Of a stretch of DNA of 47,900 bases, positions 26,090-35,434 are shown piece after piece. Below the pieces are notes generated by a model. The model saw nothing but the letters and a program-made list of their open reading frames with translations, had not been told where the DNA came from and ran no database searches. The position numbers were made by a program, and so were the translations under genes. This DNA is from an uncultured Clostridia bacterium (GTDB taxonomy: Bacteria > Bacillota > Clostridia > Lachnospirales > CAMVHY01), in the NCBI GenBank assembly GCA_947427385.1, contig CANEHT010000003.1:48001-95900 (forward strand), given 5' to 3'. Each line of letters starts with the position of its first letter. Position 1 is the first letter of the stretch.

Positions 26090-28663
26090 ATGTTCTCACC
26101 AATGATGCAACAATATATGGATTTAAAAAATGAGTATAAAAATTGTATTCTTTTTTTCAGACTCGGTGATTTCTATGAAATGTTTTTCGATGACGCTATT
26201 ACCGTGTCAAAAGAATTAGATCTAGTCTTAACTGGAAAAGATTGTGGAATGCAAGAACGTGCACCAATGTGTGGCGTACCGTATGCCGCCGCTGAAAGTT
26301 ATATCTCAAAATTAGTTGAACGTGGATATAAAATTGCGATTGCCGATCAAGTTGAAGATGCAAAAAAGACTAAAACATTAGTAAAACGTGAAGTTGTTCG
26401 CGTCGTTACAAAAGGTAATTTAACTGATTCAAATTTGCAGGAAAATCAAAACAACTATATCGTTTGCGTTTATCATAAAAATGATGAATGTGCAATCGCA
26501 GTTGTCGACGTTACGACTGGCGAATTTTTAACTTCAAATTTAGATAATGCAGATGAACGAAAAATTGTTGACGAAATTGCAAAATTTAATCCTGCCGAAA
26601 TTATCATTAATAGTGAAAGTGGGCTCGAAAAAATTTTGCAAAGTGCTTTTAACATAAAAGCAGAAAAATATTTTGATTGGGCATTTGACTACAAAATTGC
26701 TTATAAAAAATTGTGCGAGCATTTTAAAACTTTTAACTTGAATGGATTTGGATTTGGGGATGAAAAATCTGATAAGGTTTGTATAATTGCTTCAGGCGCA
26801 TTACTGGATTATCTTTATCAGATACAAAAAAGTTTTCAGGCACAAATAACTTCTGTCAAAAAATATTATAATCATGACTTTATGATTATCGATATCGTTT
26901 CACGAAAAAATCTTGAGTTGACACAATCCAGTCGTGATAAAAACAAAAAAAATTCTTTGATTTGGGTTTTAGATAAAACAAAAACTTCGATGGGTGCACG
27001 CTTATTAAAAAAATGGATTGAGCAGCCACTCATAAATATTGAGCAAATAAATAAAAGATTAAACTTTGTGGACGAATTATTTGCTGACAGTATCGTTCGC
27101 GAAGAACTTAAAGAATTTTTGAATACAATTTACGATATTGAAAGATTGCTTAGCAAAGTCGCAATTAATACTGCGAATCCAAAAGATTTAGTATGTCTCG
27201 GAAAATCTTTTCGATACCTGAACGATATTAAAAATATTGTTGGGACGTTTAAATCTTCTTACGCGCTTGAACTTTTTAATCAATTTGATACACTTTGTGA
27301 TTTATTTGAAATAATTGACTCAGCACTCAAAGAAGAAGTTCCATTGAGTGCACACGATGGAAATTTTATTAAAGATGGATTCAGTGACGAACTTGATGCT
27401 ATTCGCAATATCAAAAATAATAGCGCGCAAATAATTTTGGAGCTTGAAAAAAAAGAACGTGATGAAACTGGCATTAAAAATTTAAAAATCCGTAACAATA
27501 AAATTTTTGGCTATTACATTGAAATTACAAATTCAAACAAAAATCTCATTCCTGACCGATATATAAGAAAGCAAACGCTTACAAATTGTGAAAGATTTTT
27601 TACGGATGAATTAAAAAAAATTGAAGAAGAAATTGTTGACGCACAGGAAAAAATTAATGAGCTCGAATACGAATTATTTATGGAAATCGTCAAAAAAATT
27701 TCACTCAATATCTCCCGCATTCAAAAAACTGCTTACATCGTTTCCGTTATTGACGTTTTAATTTCATTTGCCGATGTCTCCGACAAAAATAATTATGTCA
27801 AACCTACTGTAAATACTGACGGAATAATTGACATAAAAGATGGCCGCCATCCTGTTGTCGAAAACTTTTTAGATGCCGGCTTCGTTCCTAATGATACATA
27901 TTTAAATTTATCCGATGAAATGATTTCCGTCATCACCGGACCAAATATGGCTGGTAAATCAACTTATATGCGTCAAATTGCTTTGATAGTTTTAATGGCG
28001 CAAGTTGGTTGTTTTGTTCCTGCTTCAAGTGCTGTCATTGGTGTAGTCGATAAAATTTTTACGCGCGTCGGTGCGTCAGATGATTTAGCTACGGGTCAAA
28101 GCACTTTTATGGTTGAAATGAATGAAGTCGCAAACATTTTAAATTGCGCTAAGAAAAATAGTTTAGTTATTATTGATGAGGTTGGGCGAGGAACCGGAAC
28201 TTACGACGGATTAAGCATCGCGTGGTCCGTTTTGGAATATATTTCACAATATTTACGCTGCAAAACTTTATTCGCTACGCATTATCATGAATTAACTGCG
28301 CTCGAAGGAAAAATTCCCGGCGTAAAAAATTATTGCGCGGCCGTTAAAGAAAATGGTGAAAATGTTATTTTCTTACGTAAAATTATTCCCGGAAATGTCG
28401 ATCACAGTTATGGAATATATGTTGCAAAATTAGCAGGCTTGCCTGAAAAAGTTTTACAGCGTGCTCAGGAAATTTTCGTTATGCTTGATGAAAATGATAA
28501 AAATGAATCTGTTGAGGTTAAAGAAATTTTCTATGGTAATAAAAAACCTTTCGATGAAGAGGCTAATCGTATCATTATCAAAGAATTAAAACGTATCGAT
28601 GTTAAAAAAATGTCTACTCGCGAAATTATTAATGCTATCATCTCCCTCCAAAATAAAGTTTGA
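26090..28663 (+). CDS. mutS: DNA mismatch repair protein MutS
   Basis: This is the mismatch recognition ATPase. Visible: the N-terminal MMQQYMDLKNEYK and the mismatch-binding FYEMF of FRLGDFYEMFFDDA (Phe-x-Glu), connector and lever domains, Walker A GPNMAGKS (617-624), Walker B LVIIDEVGRGT and the HYHEL stretch. The length of 857 aa is full. The ribosome site is weak (AAGTAGT), so translation may depend on coupling with radC 8 bp upstream. mutL, the usual next gene, is absent here; the infC operon follows with its own promoter. Confidence 0.96.
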   Translation: MFSPMMQQYMDLKNEYKNCILFFRLGDFYEMFFDDAITVSKELDLVLTGKDCGMQERAPMCGVPYAAAESYISKLVERGYKIAIADQVEDAKKTKTLVKREVVRVVTKGNLTDSNLQENQNNYIVCVYHKNDECAIAVVDVTTGEFLTSNLDNADERKIVDEIAKFNPAEIIINSESGLEKILQSAFNIKAEKYFDWAFDYKIAYKKLCEHFKTFNLNGFGFGDEKSDKVCIIASGALLDYLYQIQKSFQAQITSVKKYYNHDFMIIDIVSRKNLELTQSSRDKNKKNSLIWVLDKTKTSMGARLLKKWIEQPLINIEQINKRLNFVDELFADSIVREELKEFLNTIYDIERLLSKVAINTANPKDLVCLGKSFRYLNDIKNIVGTFKSSYALELFNQFDTLCDLFEIIDSALKEEVPLSAHDGNFIKDGFSDELDAIRNIKNNSAQIILELEKKERDETGIKNLKIRNNKIFGYYIEITNSNKNLIPDRYIRKQTLTNCERFFTDELKKIEEEIVDAQEKINELEYELFMEIVKKISLNISRIQKTAYIVSVIDVLISFADVSDKNNYVKPTVNTDGIIDIKDGRHPVVENFLDAGFVPNDTYLNLSDEMISVITGPNMAGKSTYMRQIALIVLMAQVGCFVPASSAVIGVVDKIFTRVGASDDLATGQSTFMVEMNEVANILNCAKKNSLVIIDEVGRGTGTYDGLSIAWSVLEYISQYLRCKTLFATHYHELTALEGKIPGVKNYCAAVKENGENVIFLRKIIPGNVDHSYGIYVAKLAGLPEKVLQRAQEIFVMLDENDKNESVEVKEIFYGNKKPFDEEANRIIIKELKRIDVKKMSTREIINAIISLQNKV

Positions 28664-28711
28664 CTTCCTATTTTTTTTATGCTAAAATTGTTCCGTAAAA
28701 AAGTAAAAGTG

Positions 28712-28740
28712 TTGTCTTTTCACCTTTCATTCTCTATAAT
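28712..28740 (+). promoter_or_regulatory. Sigma-A promoter of infC-rpmI-rplT
   Basis: -35 TTGTCT and a perfect -10 TATAAT with a 17-bp spacer. The expected start near 28747 leaves a leader of about 58 nt that includes a terminator-like hairpin. Confidence 0.7.
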
Positions 28741-28754
28741 GACTGGTTATTTCT

Positions 28755-28787
28755 GCTGACATTTTTATTTTGTCAGCTCTTTTTTAT
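28755..28787 (+). terminator. Terminator-like attenuator in the infC leader
   Basis: Arms GCTGACA (28755-28761) and TGTCAGC (28771-28777) with a 9-base T-rich loop, followed by TCTTTTTT. It lies between the promoter and the infC ribosome site, so it would stop transcription before the operon unless overridden. In B. subtilis the same operon is controlled by L20-dependent attenuation; the leader here is much shorter. Confidence 0.65.
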
Positions 28788-28804
28788 TTCTGGAGGTGTA
28801 CGCT

Positions 28805-29317
28805 ATTACTGATTTTATTATTAATGAAAAAATTCGTGATAAACAAGTTCGTTTAATTGATGCTGATGGCTCTCAACGTGGTATCGTTCCTATCGAATTC
28901 GCTCGTAAACTTGCCGATGAAAAACAATTGGATTTAGTAAAAATTGCCCCTGATGCTAATCCACCTGTTTGTAAATTAGTTAATTACAGTAAATTTAAAT
29001 ACGAATTAGTAAAAAAAGAAAAGGAAGCTCGTAAAAAACAAAAAATTATTGTCACTAAAGAAATTCGTATCTCTCTCAACATTGATACCCACGATTTAAA
29101 TGTAAAAATGAAAAAGGCCGCTCAATTTTTAAATGACGGTAATAAAGTTAAATTGTCTATTAGATTTAAAGGTAGAGAGTTAGGCCGTACCGATTTAGCT
29201 AATGATTTAATAAATAAATTTAAAGATACATTAAAAGAAATTGGTAATGTTGAGAAGGCAGCGGTTTTTGAAAACCGTAGCGTATTCCTTACTTTCGCAC
29301 CTATTTTAAAAAATTAA
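28805..29317 (+). CDS. infC: Translation initiation factor IF-3 (AUU start)
   Basis: IF-3 proofreads start codons on the 30S subunit. Visible: the N-terminal FIINEKIRDKQVRLIDADG, LDLVKIAPDANPPVCKLVNY, and the linker KKEKEARKKQKIIVTKEIRI. The C-terminal VKLSIRFKGRE completes the family pattern. The start is ATT at 28805: GGAGG (28792-28796) is 8 bases upstream, and no in-frame ATG or TTG fits. An in-frame GTG at 28796 lies inside the ribosome site itself. A rare AUU start is the known basis of IF-3 autoregulation in other bacteria. 170 aa, normal length. Confidence 0.95.
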   Translation: MTDFIINEKIRDKQVRLIDADGSQRGIVPIEFARKLADEKQLDLVKIAPDANPPVCKLVNYSKFKYELVKKEKEARKKQKIIVTKEIRISLNIDTHDLNVKMKKAAQFLNDGNKVKLSIRFKGRELGRTDLANDLINKFKDTLKEIGNVEKAAVFENRSVFLTFAPILKN

Positions 29318-29335
29318 TTCGGAGGTTTTTACCCT

Positions 29336-29524
29336 ATGCCTAAATTAAAAACTAAAAAAGCTGTCGTAAAACGTTTTAAACTTACTGGGAATGGAAATTT
29401 AAAACGATATAAGGCTAATAAGCAACATCTACTTGCAAATAAAAATTCTAAACGGAAAAGAAATTTACGTAAGTCAACTTTAATTAGTCCTGCTTTTAAA
29501 AAACAATATAAAAAAATGATGTAA
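29336..29524 (+). CDS. rpmI: 50S ribosomal protein L35
   Basis: A 62-aa very basic protein, start MPKLKTKKAVVKRFKLTGNG, with HLLANKNSKRKRNLRK in the middle; this matches L35 end to end. GGAGG lies upstream of the ATG. It is the middle gene of infC-rpmI-rplT. Confidence 0.96.
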   Translation: MPKLKTKKAVVKRFKLTGNGNLKRYKANKQHLLANKNSKRKRNLRKSTLISPAFKKQYKKMM

Positions 29525-29539
29525 AGGAGTTTTGTTATT

Positions 29540-29890
29540 ATGGCTAGAATAAAAGGCGCATTAAATGCTAGAAAAAAACATAAGAAAATTTTAAAACTTG
29601 CTAAAGGATATGTTGGTGCACGCTCAAAACAATATCGTATTGCAAAACAATCTGTAATGCGAGCAATGGCGCACTCATTTGCCGGACGTAAACAAACTAA
29701 AAGAGAATACCGTCAACTTTGGATTACACGAATAAATGCAGCGGCACGTCAAAATGGTATCTCATACAGTCGTTTTATGAATGGCCTAAAAAAAATTAAT
29801 ATAGTAATGAATCGAAAGATGCTAGCAGAATTAGCAGTAAATGATCCATTTGCATTCACTCAACTCGTTCAAAAAGTTAAAAATCAATAG
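29540..29890 (+). CDS. rplT: 50S ribosomal protein L20
   Basis: A 116-aa protein with [35 protein letters not shown] and [16 protein letters not shown], as in L20. It is an early assembly protein of the 50S subunit and in other bacteria the repressor of its own operon. AAAGGAG lies before the ATG. No terminator is visible between it and the next promoter. Confidence 0.97.
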   Translation: MARIKGALNARKKHKKILKLAKGYVGARSKQYRIAKQSVMRAMAHSFAGRKQTKREYRQLWITRINAAARQNGISYSRFMNGLKKINIVMNRKMLAELAVNDPFAFTQLVQKVKNQ

Positions 29891-29944
29891 TTGATAAAAA
29901 TTTTCCTCGCAAAATCATTTTATTTTTACATTTACGTAACAGAT

Positions 29945-29974
29945 TTGACAAAAAAGAAATTTTTATTTTATAAT
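29945..29974 (+). promoter_or_regulatory. Strong sigma-A promoter of the 187-aa unknown gene
   Basis: Perfect -35 TTGACA and perfect -10 TATAAT with 18 bp between, 30 bp before the start codon. It is among the best promoters in the window. Confidence 0.75.
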
Positions 29975-30003
29975 TATTTTATAAGTCAAAGGAGGTGAAT
30001 TTG

Positions 30004-30567
30004 ATGTCAGAAGCTCAAAATGATAATTTAGATCAATCTTTATCATCTCAAGAAAGTTTTTGGGAAAAAGCAAAAGATTTCTTTGAAGAAATTTGGGGAA
30101 ATATAGAAGATTTCTTTGAAGAAATTTGGGGAAATATAGAAGATTTCTTTGAAGGAATGGGAAAATTTTTCTCTAGAAATAAATATAAATTTGGTTTAGG
30201 TTTTGGAATTTTTGTAATAGCAGGTGCTATAACTGCTTCTGTTTTCTTTGGTCCCGCACTTTACACTGCAATTACTGGATTATTACCAGCCGTAATTCCG
30301 GGATTAGCAGCAATAACTACAGGTCTTGCTGCAACTATACCATTTGTAGGCTTTGCAATTATTGCAGCAACAATTTTAGCTGTATTCGCCTTGGGTTTAT
30401 ATTTTACAATAGACAGTGCACGTAGTCTTAAACCACAAATAGAATTATCTGAAAATCAAACTTTATTAAATAATGACCAAAACCAACCAATTGTTGATCC
30501 AAACCAACCACCAGTTGCCGCATCACCACCACAACAACAACAACAACAACAACAAAAAGGGACATAA
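30004..30567 (+). CDS. Unknown membrane protein, 187 aa, with WGNIEDFFEE repeats and a poly-Gln tail
   Basis: No family is recognised. ATG 30004 follows AAAGGAGGTGA, a near-perfect ribosome site; an upstream GTG lies within it. Layout: short acidic start; amphipathic 11-residue repeats DFFEEIWGNIE (two exact copies plus a partial, residues about 25-52); two to three hydrophobic segments rich in Ala/Gly/Ile (about 60-138); then a polar Asn/Pro/Gln tail ending in eight Gln and KGT. The absence of a signal peptide and the C-terminal hydrophobic block followed by a polar tail match the 926- and 1290-aa proteins in layout. It has its own promoter and terminator. Membrane-active or surface-exposed function is inferred only. 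Confidence 0.85.
   Translation: MSEAQNDNLDQSLSSQESFWEKAKDFFEEIWGNIEDFFEEIWGNIEDFFEGMGKFFSRNKYKFGLGFGIFVIAGAITASVFFGPALYTAITGLLPAVIPGLAAITTGLAATIPFVGFAIIAATILAVFALGLYFTIDSARSLKPQIELSENQTLLNNDQNQPIVDPNQPPVAASPPQQQQQQQQKGT
30076..30156 (+). repeat. 33-bp tandem repeats in the 187-aa gene
   Basis: Two exact 33-bp copies (30076-30108, 30109-30141) and a partial third copy to about 30154. They encode DFFEEIWGNIE. Identity at DNA level points to recent duplication. Confidence 0.9.
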
Positions 30568-30611
30568 TTTAACGAACAAAAAAAGATAATTCATTATAAA
30601 AATATAAGTAA

Positions 30612-31730
30612 TTAAAGCTTGCGGAAATCAGCAAGCTTTTTTTGTTTATAAGAAACAAAAGAATCATGATCCAAAGCGTCGCGTATTTCTTCCATCATAT
30701 TATTAAAAAAATAAAGGTTATGCAAAACACACAGGCGCATTGCCAACATTTCTTTAGCTTTAAACAAATGATGTAAGTAAGCGCGCGAGAAATTTTTGCA
30801 CGTTTCACACTGACAAAGTGAATCGAGAGGAGCGTCGTCATTTTTATATTTTGCGTTATTGAGATTTAACTTACCGAAATTAGTAAAGATATGAGCATGG
30901 CGGCCATTACGAGCCGGTAAAACGCAATCAAAGAAATCGATCCCACGCTCCACACATTCCAAAATATTTTCCGGCGTCCCTACTCCCATCAAATAAGTAG
31001 GCTTATTTTTAGGTAAATAATCAATTACATTTTCGATAGTCTGATACATTTGCTGATGTGACTCACCAACTGCCACCCCCCCAATTGCATAGCCATCAAG
31101 ATTCAAATCCGAAATAATTTTAGCATTTTCCGCACGCATATCACTAAAAATTCCACCTTGATTTATTCCAAAAAGCAATTGATTTTTGCCAGTACGCGCG
31201 TTCAATTCTGTAAGCTTATTTTTACTTCGAATAAGCCAACGAACTGTTCGCGCAACAGAATTTTGCATGTAAGATTTTTCGCACGGAAACGGTGGACACT
31301 CATCAAACACCATTGCAATCGTCGAACCAAGATTTGATTGAATGTTCATGCTTTCTTCGGGACCCATAAAAATTTTTCGACCGTCCGTATGCGCTGAAAA
31401 ATAAACGCCCTCTTCCGTTATCTTCCGCATTTTCGCCAACGATAAAACTTGAAAGCCACCTGAATCGGTTAAAATTGGACCAGACCAATTAATAAATTTG
31501 TGAAGGCCGCCAAATTTATTTATCAAATTATCGCCCGGCCGTAAATGCAAATGATAGGTGTTAGACAAAACAACCTGACATTTGTTTTTTTTTAAATCAA
31601 TAGTTGAAAGCGCGCCCTTAATTGCGCCACATGTTGCGACATTCATAAAAACTGGAGTTTGAATAATTCCGTGTGGCGTATGGAATTCGGCGCGTTTTGC
31701 ATTGCCACAAATTTTTAATATTTTATACAT
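30612..31730 (-). CDS. tgt: Queuine/preQ1 tRNA-guanine transglycosylase
   Basis: It exchanges guanine-34 for preQ1 in tRNAs with GUN anticodons, towards queuosine. Visible: the N-terminal AEFHTPHGIIQTPVFMNVAT, active-site LTDSGGFQVLSL, FGINQGGIFSDMR, GGVAVGES and GVGTPENILE. Asp in GIDFFDCVLPARNGRH and the zinc ligands CQCETC with the following His are also seen. The length of 372 aa is normal. GGAGG lies before the ATG. It follows pcrA by 14 bp. Other queuosine genes (queA, queC-E) are not in the window. Confidence 0.96.
   Translation of the reverse strand: MYKILKICGNAKRAEFHTPHGIIQTPVFMNVATCGAIKGALSTIDLKKNKCQVVLSNTYHLHLRPGDNLINKFGGLHKFINWSGPILTDSGGFQVLSLAKMRKITEEGVYFSAHTDGRKIFMGPEESMNIQSNLGSTIAMVFDECPPFPCEKSYMQNSVARTVRWLIRSKNKLTELNARTGKNQLLFGINQGGIFSDMRAENAKIISDLNLDGYAIGGVAVGESHQQMYQTIENVIDYLPKNKPTYLMGVGTPENILECVERGIDFFDCVLPARNGRHAHIFTNFGKLNLNNAKYKNDDAPLDSLCQCETCKNFSRAYLHHLFKAKEMLAMRLCVLHNLYFFNNMMEEIRDALDHDSFVSYKQKKLADFRKL
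30614..30645 (+). terminator. Terminator after the 187-aa gene, overlapping the tgt 3' end
   Basis: Arms AAAGCTTGC (30614-30622) and GCAAGCTTT (30631-30639) with an 8-base loop and a T-tract on the plus strand. The stem encodes the last residues of tgt on the other strand. Confidence 0.75.
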
Positions 31731-31744
31731 AATGCCTCCGAAGA

Positions 31745-33862
31745 CTATTCAACCGGCGCAAGATTTGTAAACTTGGCCAACAAAATTTTTTTACTGCCGT
31801 CAGATAATTTGACAGTTACTTGATAGTCGGCATTTACAGACGCGATATCCTCAACCGTACATATTCCAAATTTAAAATGTTTAACGCGATCACCGACAGC
31901 ATAATTCAACTGAAAATTTTTTGGTTCAGAAATAATTTTTTCATAAACGCGTGGCCGATAAATTGGTTTGTAAGCTTTAGGCGTACTGATAATTTTTTTG
32001 CGCTCCAATAATTTGTTCGGAATTTCGTCAATAAATTGTGATGGCGTTGACCTAAGCATTTCACCATTACGCAATCGATAATTTGATGAAGAAATGAAAA
32101 GTTTTTTTTGAGCACGCGTAATCCCAACGTAAAATAAACGCCGCTCTTCCTCCAAATCTAAACCCGATTTCAAATATCCTGGAAAAATTTCATCATCCGC
32201 ACCAAAAATGAAAACGCACGGAAACTCCAAACCTTTTGCACCGTGCAGCGTCATCAAATTTACGGCATCTTCATTTTCATTATAATTGTCAATTTCTGAG
32301 AGTAAAGAAATTTGTTGTAAAAAATCTGAAAGCGAACCGCTATCATCAAATTCAGTTATTTTTGCAAAAAATTCTTCAATATTTTCAATGCGACTAAAAT
32401 AATTTTCGCACTTTTGTAAATACTGATTATAATTCGTATCCGTCAAAACTTTTTGCAATAAATCATAAATCGAATGCGAAAAACTATAATCAATAAATTC
32501 TTTTATCATCCGTACAAATTCTGTTAAGTTATTTGGACAAGATACCGAATTTAAAATTTGCCAACACGAAACTTTTTCCTGCGCCGCCGCCGTAGTAATT
32601 TTTTCAATTGTTTTTGCACCAATCCCACGCTTTGGCGTATTCACTATCCGTAAAAAACTTGTATCGTCATCAGGATTATTAATAAATTTCAAATATGCCA
32701 GCAAATCTTTTATTTCCATATGGTCATAAAATCTTGTCGCCCCAATCAATTTGTAAGGTATATTTTTTTTTACAAATTCATCTTCAATAACACGCGACAA
32801 AAAATTATTTCGATATAAAACAGCACAATCTTTGTAAGAGAATTCATCGAGATTATTTAAAATTGTGGAGGCAAGAAAATTTGCTTCATCAGTATAAGTA
32901 TCTGCTTGATAAAAAAATATTTTTGAACCGCTTTGTGATTGTGTCCATAAATTTTTACTTTTTCTGCTCAAATTATTTTTGATAACAGAATTTGCTGCGT
33001 CCAATATAATTTGCGTTGACCGATAATTTTGTTCGAGCTTAATTATTTTTACATCAGGAAAATCATTTTCAAACGCTAAAATATTTTGAATATCGGCACC
33101 ACGCCAACTATAAATACTTTGGTCATCATCGCCGACAACACAAATATTTTTTGACGTACCAACCAACAATTTTATCAAAAGATATTGCGCGGCATTCGTA
33201 TCTTGATACTCATCAACCAATATATATTTAAATTTTTCACGATAATAATCTAATACATCCGGAAAATTTTTCAGAATTTGTGCCGTAAGTGAAATTAAAT
33301 CGTCAAAGTCTAACAAATTTTCCACTTTCAATTTTGACTGATAAAGTTTATAAACCTGTGCAACTTTGTTTGCTCGAAAATCACTTTCCGTTTCAATCAA
33401 AAATTTTTCCGGCGTTATCATTTTATTTTTGTTAAAACTTATTTGCGCCAAAATATTTTTTGGTAAAAAAACTTTTTCATCAAAATTCAATTCTTTTAGA
33501 CAACTTTTTATTACCGCCATACTATCTTTCGAATCAAGAATTGTAAAATTATTTTTATATCCGAGCCACTCAATTTCCCGGCGTAAAATTCTCACACACA
33601 ATGAATGAAACGTACTAATCCAAACATTTTCAGCCGCTGGAGATAAATTAATTGCCCTCTCCTTCATCCCATTAGCAGCCTTATTCGTAAAAGTCAGTGC
33701 AAGAATATTATACGGCTTAAAACCGTTTTCAAGCAGATAAGAAATTTTGTAAGTTATAACGCGAGTTTTACCCGAACCCGCTCCAGCTAATATCAGCAAT
33801 GGATTTTGCAAATTAATTACTGCTTCAACTTGCTTCTCATTTAAATTCTTTAGTAACTCCAT
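31745..33862 (-). CDS. pcrA: ATP-dependent DNA helicase PcrA (UvrD family)
   Basis: A superfamily 1A 3'-5' helicase for repair and replication. Visible: NLNEKQVEAV (Q motif), Walker A AGAGSGKT (26-33), LALTFTNKAANGMKERA, Walker B LVDEYQDTN, GDDDQSIYSWRGA, EQNYRST, LMTLHGAKGLEFPCVFI and VGITRAQKKLFIS. A C-terminal beta domain (YAVGDRVKHFKFGICTVEDI) as in PcrA contacts RNA polymerase in relatives. 705 aa, normal. GAGG lies before the ATG. It lies between alsT-like gene 1 and tgt with short gaps. Confidence 0.95.
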   Translation of the reverse strand: MELLKNLNEKQVEAVINLQNPLLILAGAGSGKTRVITYKISYLLENGFKPYNILALTFTNKAANGMKERAINLSPAAENVWISTFHSLCVRILRREIEWLGYKNNFTILDSKDSMAVIKSCLKELNFDEKVFLPKNILAQISFNKNKMITPEKFLIETESDFRANKVAQVYKLYQSKLKVENLLDFDDLISLTAQILKNFPDVLDYYREKFKYILVDEYQDTNAAQYLLIKLLVGTSKNICVVGDDDQSIYSWRGADIQNILAFENDFPDVKIIKLEQNYRSTQIILDAANSVIKNNLSRKSKNLWTQSQSGSKIFFYQADTYTDEANFLASTILNNLDEFSYKDCAVLYRNNFLSRVIEDEFVKKNIPYKLIGATRFYDHMEIKDLLAYLKFINNPDDDTSFLRIVNTPKRGIGAKTIEKITTAAAQEKVSCWQILNSVSCPNNLTEFVRMIKEFIDYSFSHSIYDLLQKVLTDTNYNQYLQKCENYFSRIENIEEFFAKITEFDDSGSLSDFLQQISLLSEIDNYNENEDAVNLMTLHGAKGLEFPCVFIFGADDEIFPGYLKSGLDLEEERRLFYVGITRAQKKLFISSSNYRLRNGEMLRSTPSQFIDEIPNKLLERKKIISTPKAYKPIYRPRVYEKIISEPKNFQLNYAVGDRVKHFKFGICTVEDIASVNADYQVTVKLSDGSKKILLAKFTNLAPVE

Positions 33863-33885
33863 CTAAAATTCCTCGCCGTTAAAAA

Positions 33886-35277
33886 TTATTGACTTCGCTT
33901 GTCAAAATATTTTTTCGTTTCTGTCAAAACAATTGGACTAAGGAAAATGAGTGCAATCAAATTCGGTATTGCCATCAGGCCATCTGAAATATCACTCAAT
34001 TCCCAAACTAAATTTATATCAATTACCGAACCAATAACTATCGCCGCTAAAAAAATAAATTTGTAAATCACCGCTGATTTTTTAGCAAATAGAAACTCAA
34101 TTGCCTTCAAACCGTAATAAAAATATCCAATTATAGTCGAGAGCGCAAAAAATATTATACATAACGTAACAAAAAGCCGTGCAATTGGCAAACCCATTGC
34201 CGATGCAAATGATTTCGCTGTTAAAACTACACCGTGGTCAAGATTTTTTAACCCATTCAATCCAAAATTTAATATAGCATTCCCATAAACATCTTTGTCA
34301 TAAATACGACCGGTTAAAATTACAAGCGCAGTTGACGTACAAATTATCATTGATGATACAAAAACTTCTAAAATTCCATACAATGCTTGCTCAACCGGCT
34401 CCTTTAAATTTGATGCAGCCTGCGCAATTGGTGCAGTACCTAAACCTGCTTCACTTGAAGCCGTACCGCGTGCAATTCCATAATGCATAGCTGCAAAAAT
34501 TCCGTAACCCAAAGCTCCACCACCAATACTTTCCCACTTAAATGCTTCCTGAAAAATTGACGCAAAAGCTCCCGGAATATATTTAATATTCACTATAAAT
34601 ACAAATATTGAGCCTGCTATGTACATAATGCTCATAATTGGAACAAGTTTTTCCGTAACTTTTCCGATGCTTTGCATTCCACCGATTACTACCAACGCTA
34701 TGATAAATGCAACAATCACACCCGTTAACAAACTCGGAACTGAAATATAATCTTCCAAAATAAGTGCAATCGAATTTATTTGCACAATATTTCCGGCAGT
34801 TAGCGCTGCAATCACAAGAAGAATTGAAAATAAAGATGCAAGTAGTGGAAACTTTAGCCCATTTTTAATGTAATACATCGGGCCACCACACCACTCGCCA
34901 TTTTCATTTTTCTCACGAAATTTAAGTGCCAAAACAATTTCTGAATACTTCAACATCATACCGAAAAACGAAACTATCCACATCCAAAATATTGCGCCCG
35001 GTCCGCCCACAACAATTGCAGTCGAAACGCCAACAATATTTCCCGTACCAACTGTACTCCCCAAAGAAGTTGCAACAGCTTGCCACGGAGTAAATGCGCC
35101 TTTATCTGTCGATTGTTGTTTATCAAAAATCATACCAACTGTTTTTTTGAGCATAAATTTAAACTTACGAACCTGAAAAAAATTTGTCTTTAATGTGAAA
35201 TAAATTCCAAGTCCAAAAAGTAAAAAATATAGCGGCGTCCAAATCGCATTGCTTATCATTTTCATAATATTACTCAT
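33886..35277 (-). CDS. alsT: Sodium:alanine/glycine symporter (AGCS family), copy 1
   Basis: An integral membrane amino-acid carrier of the AGCS family, about 10-11 hydrophobic segments in 463 aa. Visible: AFTPWQAVATSLGSTVGTGNIVGVSTAI near the N-terminus, which is the family signature, then GPGAIFWMW, EWCGGPMYYI and ARGTASSEAGLGTAPIA. The start ATG 35277 follows GGGGGA; a TTG one codon before is less likely. It is a close paralog of the gene upstream. It lies 23 bp before pcrA. The amino acid transported is not readable by eye. Confidence 0.93.
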   Translation of the reverse strand: MSNIMKMISNAIWTPLYFLLFGLGIYFTLKTNFFQVRKFKFMLKKTVGMIFDKQQSTDKGAFTPWQAVATSLGSTVGTGNIVGVSTAIVVGGPGAIFWMWIVSFFGMMLKYSEIVLALKFREKNENGEWCGGPMYYIKNGLKFPLLASLFSILLVIAALTAGNIVQINSIALILEDYISVPSLLTGVIVAFIIALVVIGGMQSIGKVTEKLVPIMSIMYIAGSIFVFIVNIKYIPGAFASIFQEAFKWESIGGGALGYGIFAAMHYGIARGTASSEAGLGTAPIAQAASNLKEPVEQALYGILEVFVSSMIICTSTALVILTGRIYDKDVYGNAILNFGLNGLKNLDHGVVLTAKSFASAMGLPIARLFVTLCIIFFALSTIIGYFYYGLKAIEFLFAKKSAVIYKFIFLAAIVIGSVIDINLVWELSDISDGLMAIPNLIALIFLSPIVLTETKKYFDKRSQ

Positions 35278-35319
35278 CAAAAATCCCCCAAAATTTTATT
35301 TATCAAACCACTTAAAAAC

Positions 35320-35425
35320 ATATTTCTTACTTTTCTTTAGAAAAAAAAAAGTAAGCAAAAGAAATCAACAAAAAATATTTTTTTGTTAAAGTTTTTTTGA
35401 GTTCTTTTTTTACAAAAAAAGAACG
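35320..35425. repeat. Cluster of AT-rich inverted repeats between the two symporter genes
   Basis: Three hairpins lie in a row: CTTACTTTT/AAAAGTAAG, a TAACAAAAAA-type palindrome, and GTTCTTTTTTT-AC-AAAAAAAGAAC (35401-35424). At least one probably terminates copy 2. The rest may hold RNA structure upstream of copy 1. No clear promoter for copy 1 was found. Confidence 0.5.
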
Positions 35426-35434
35426 GTTTTAAAA

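Noticed and set aside
26090..28663. mutS without mutL as a sign of lost mismatch repair
   Set aside because: mutL may lie elsewhere in the genome; MutS itself is complete, so nothing can be concluded from this window.
35320..35425. Inverted repeats as insertion-sequence ends
   Set aside because: No transposase, no target duplication, and the arms are A/T homopolymer-rich; terminators or RNA hairpins are more likely.
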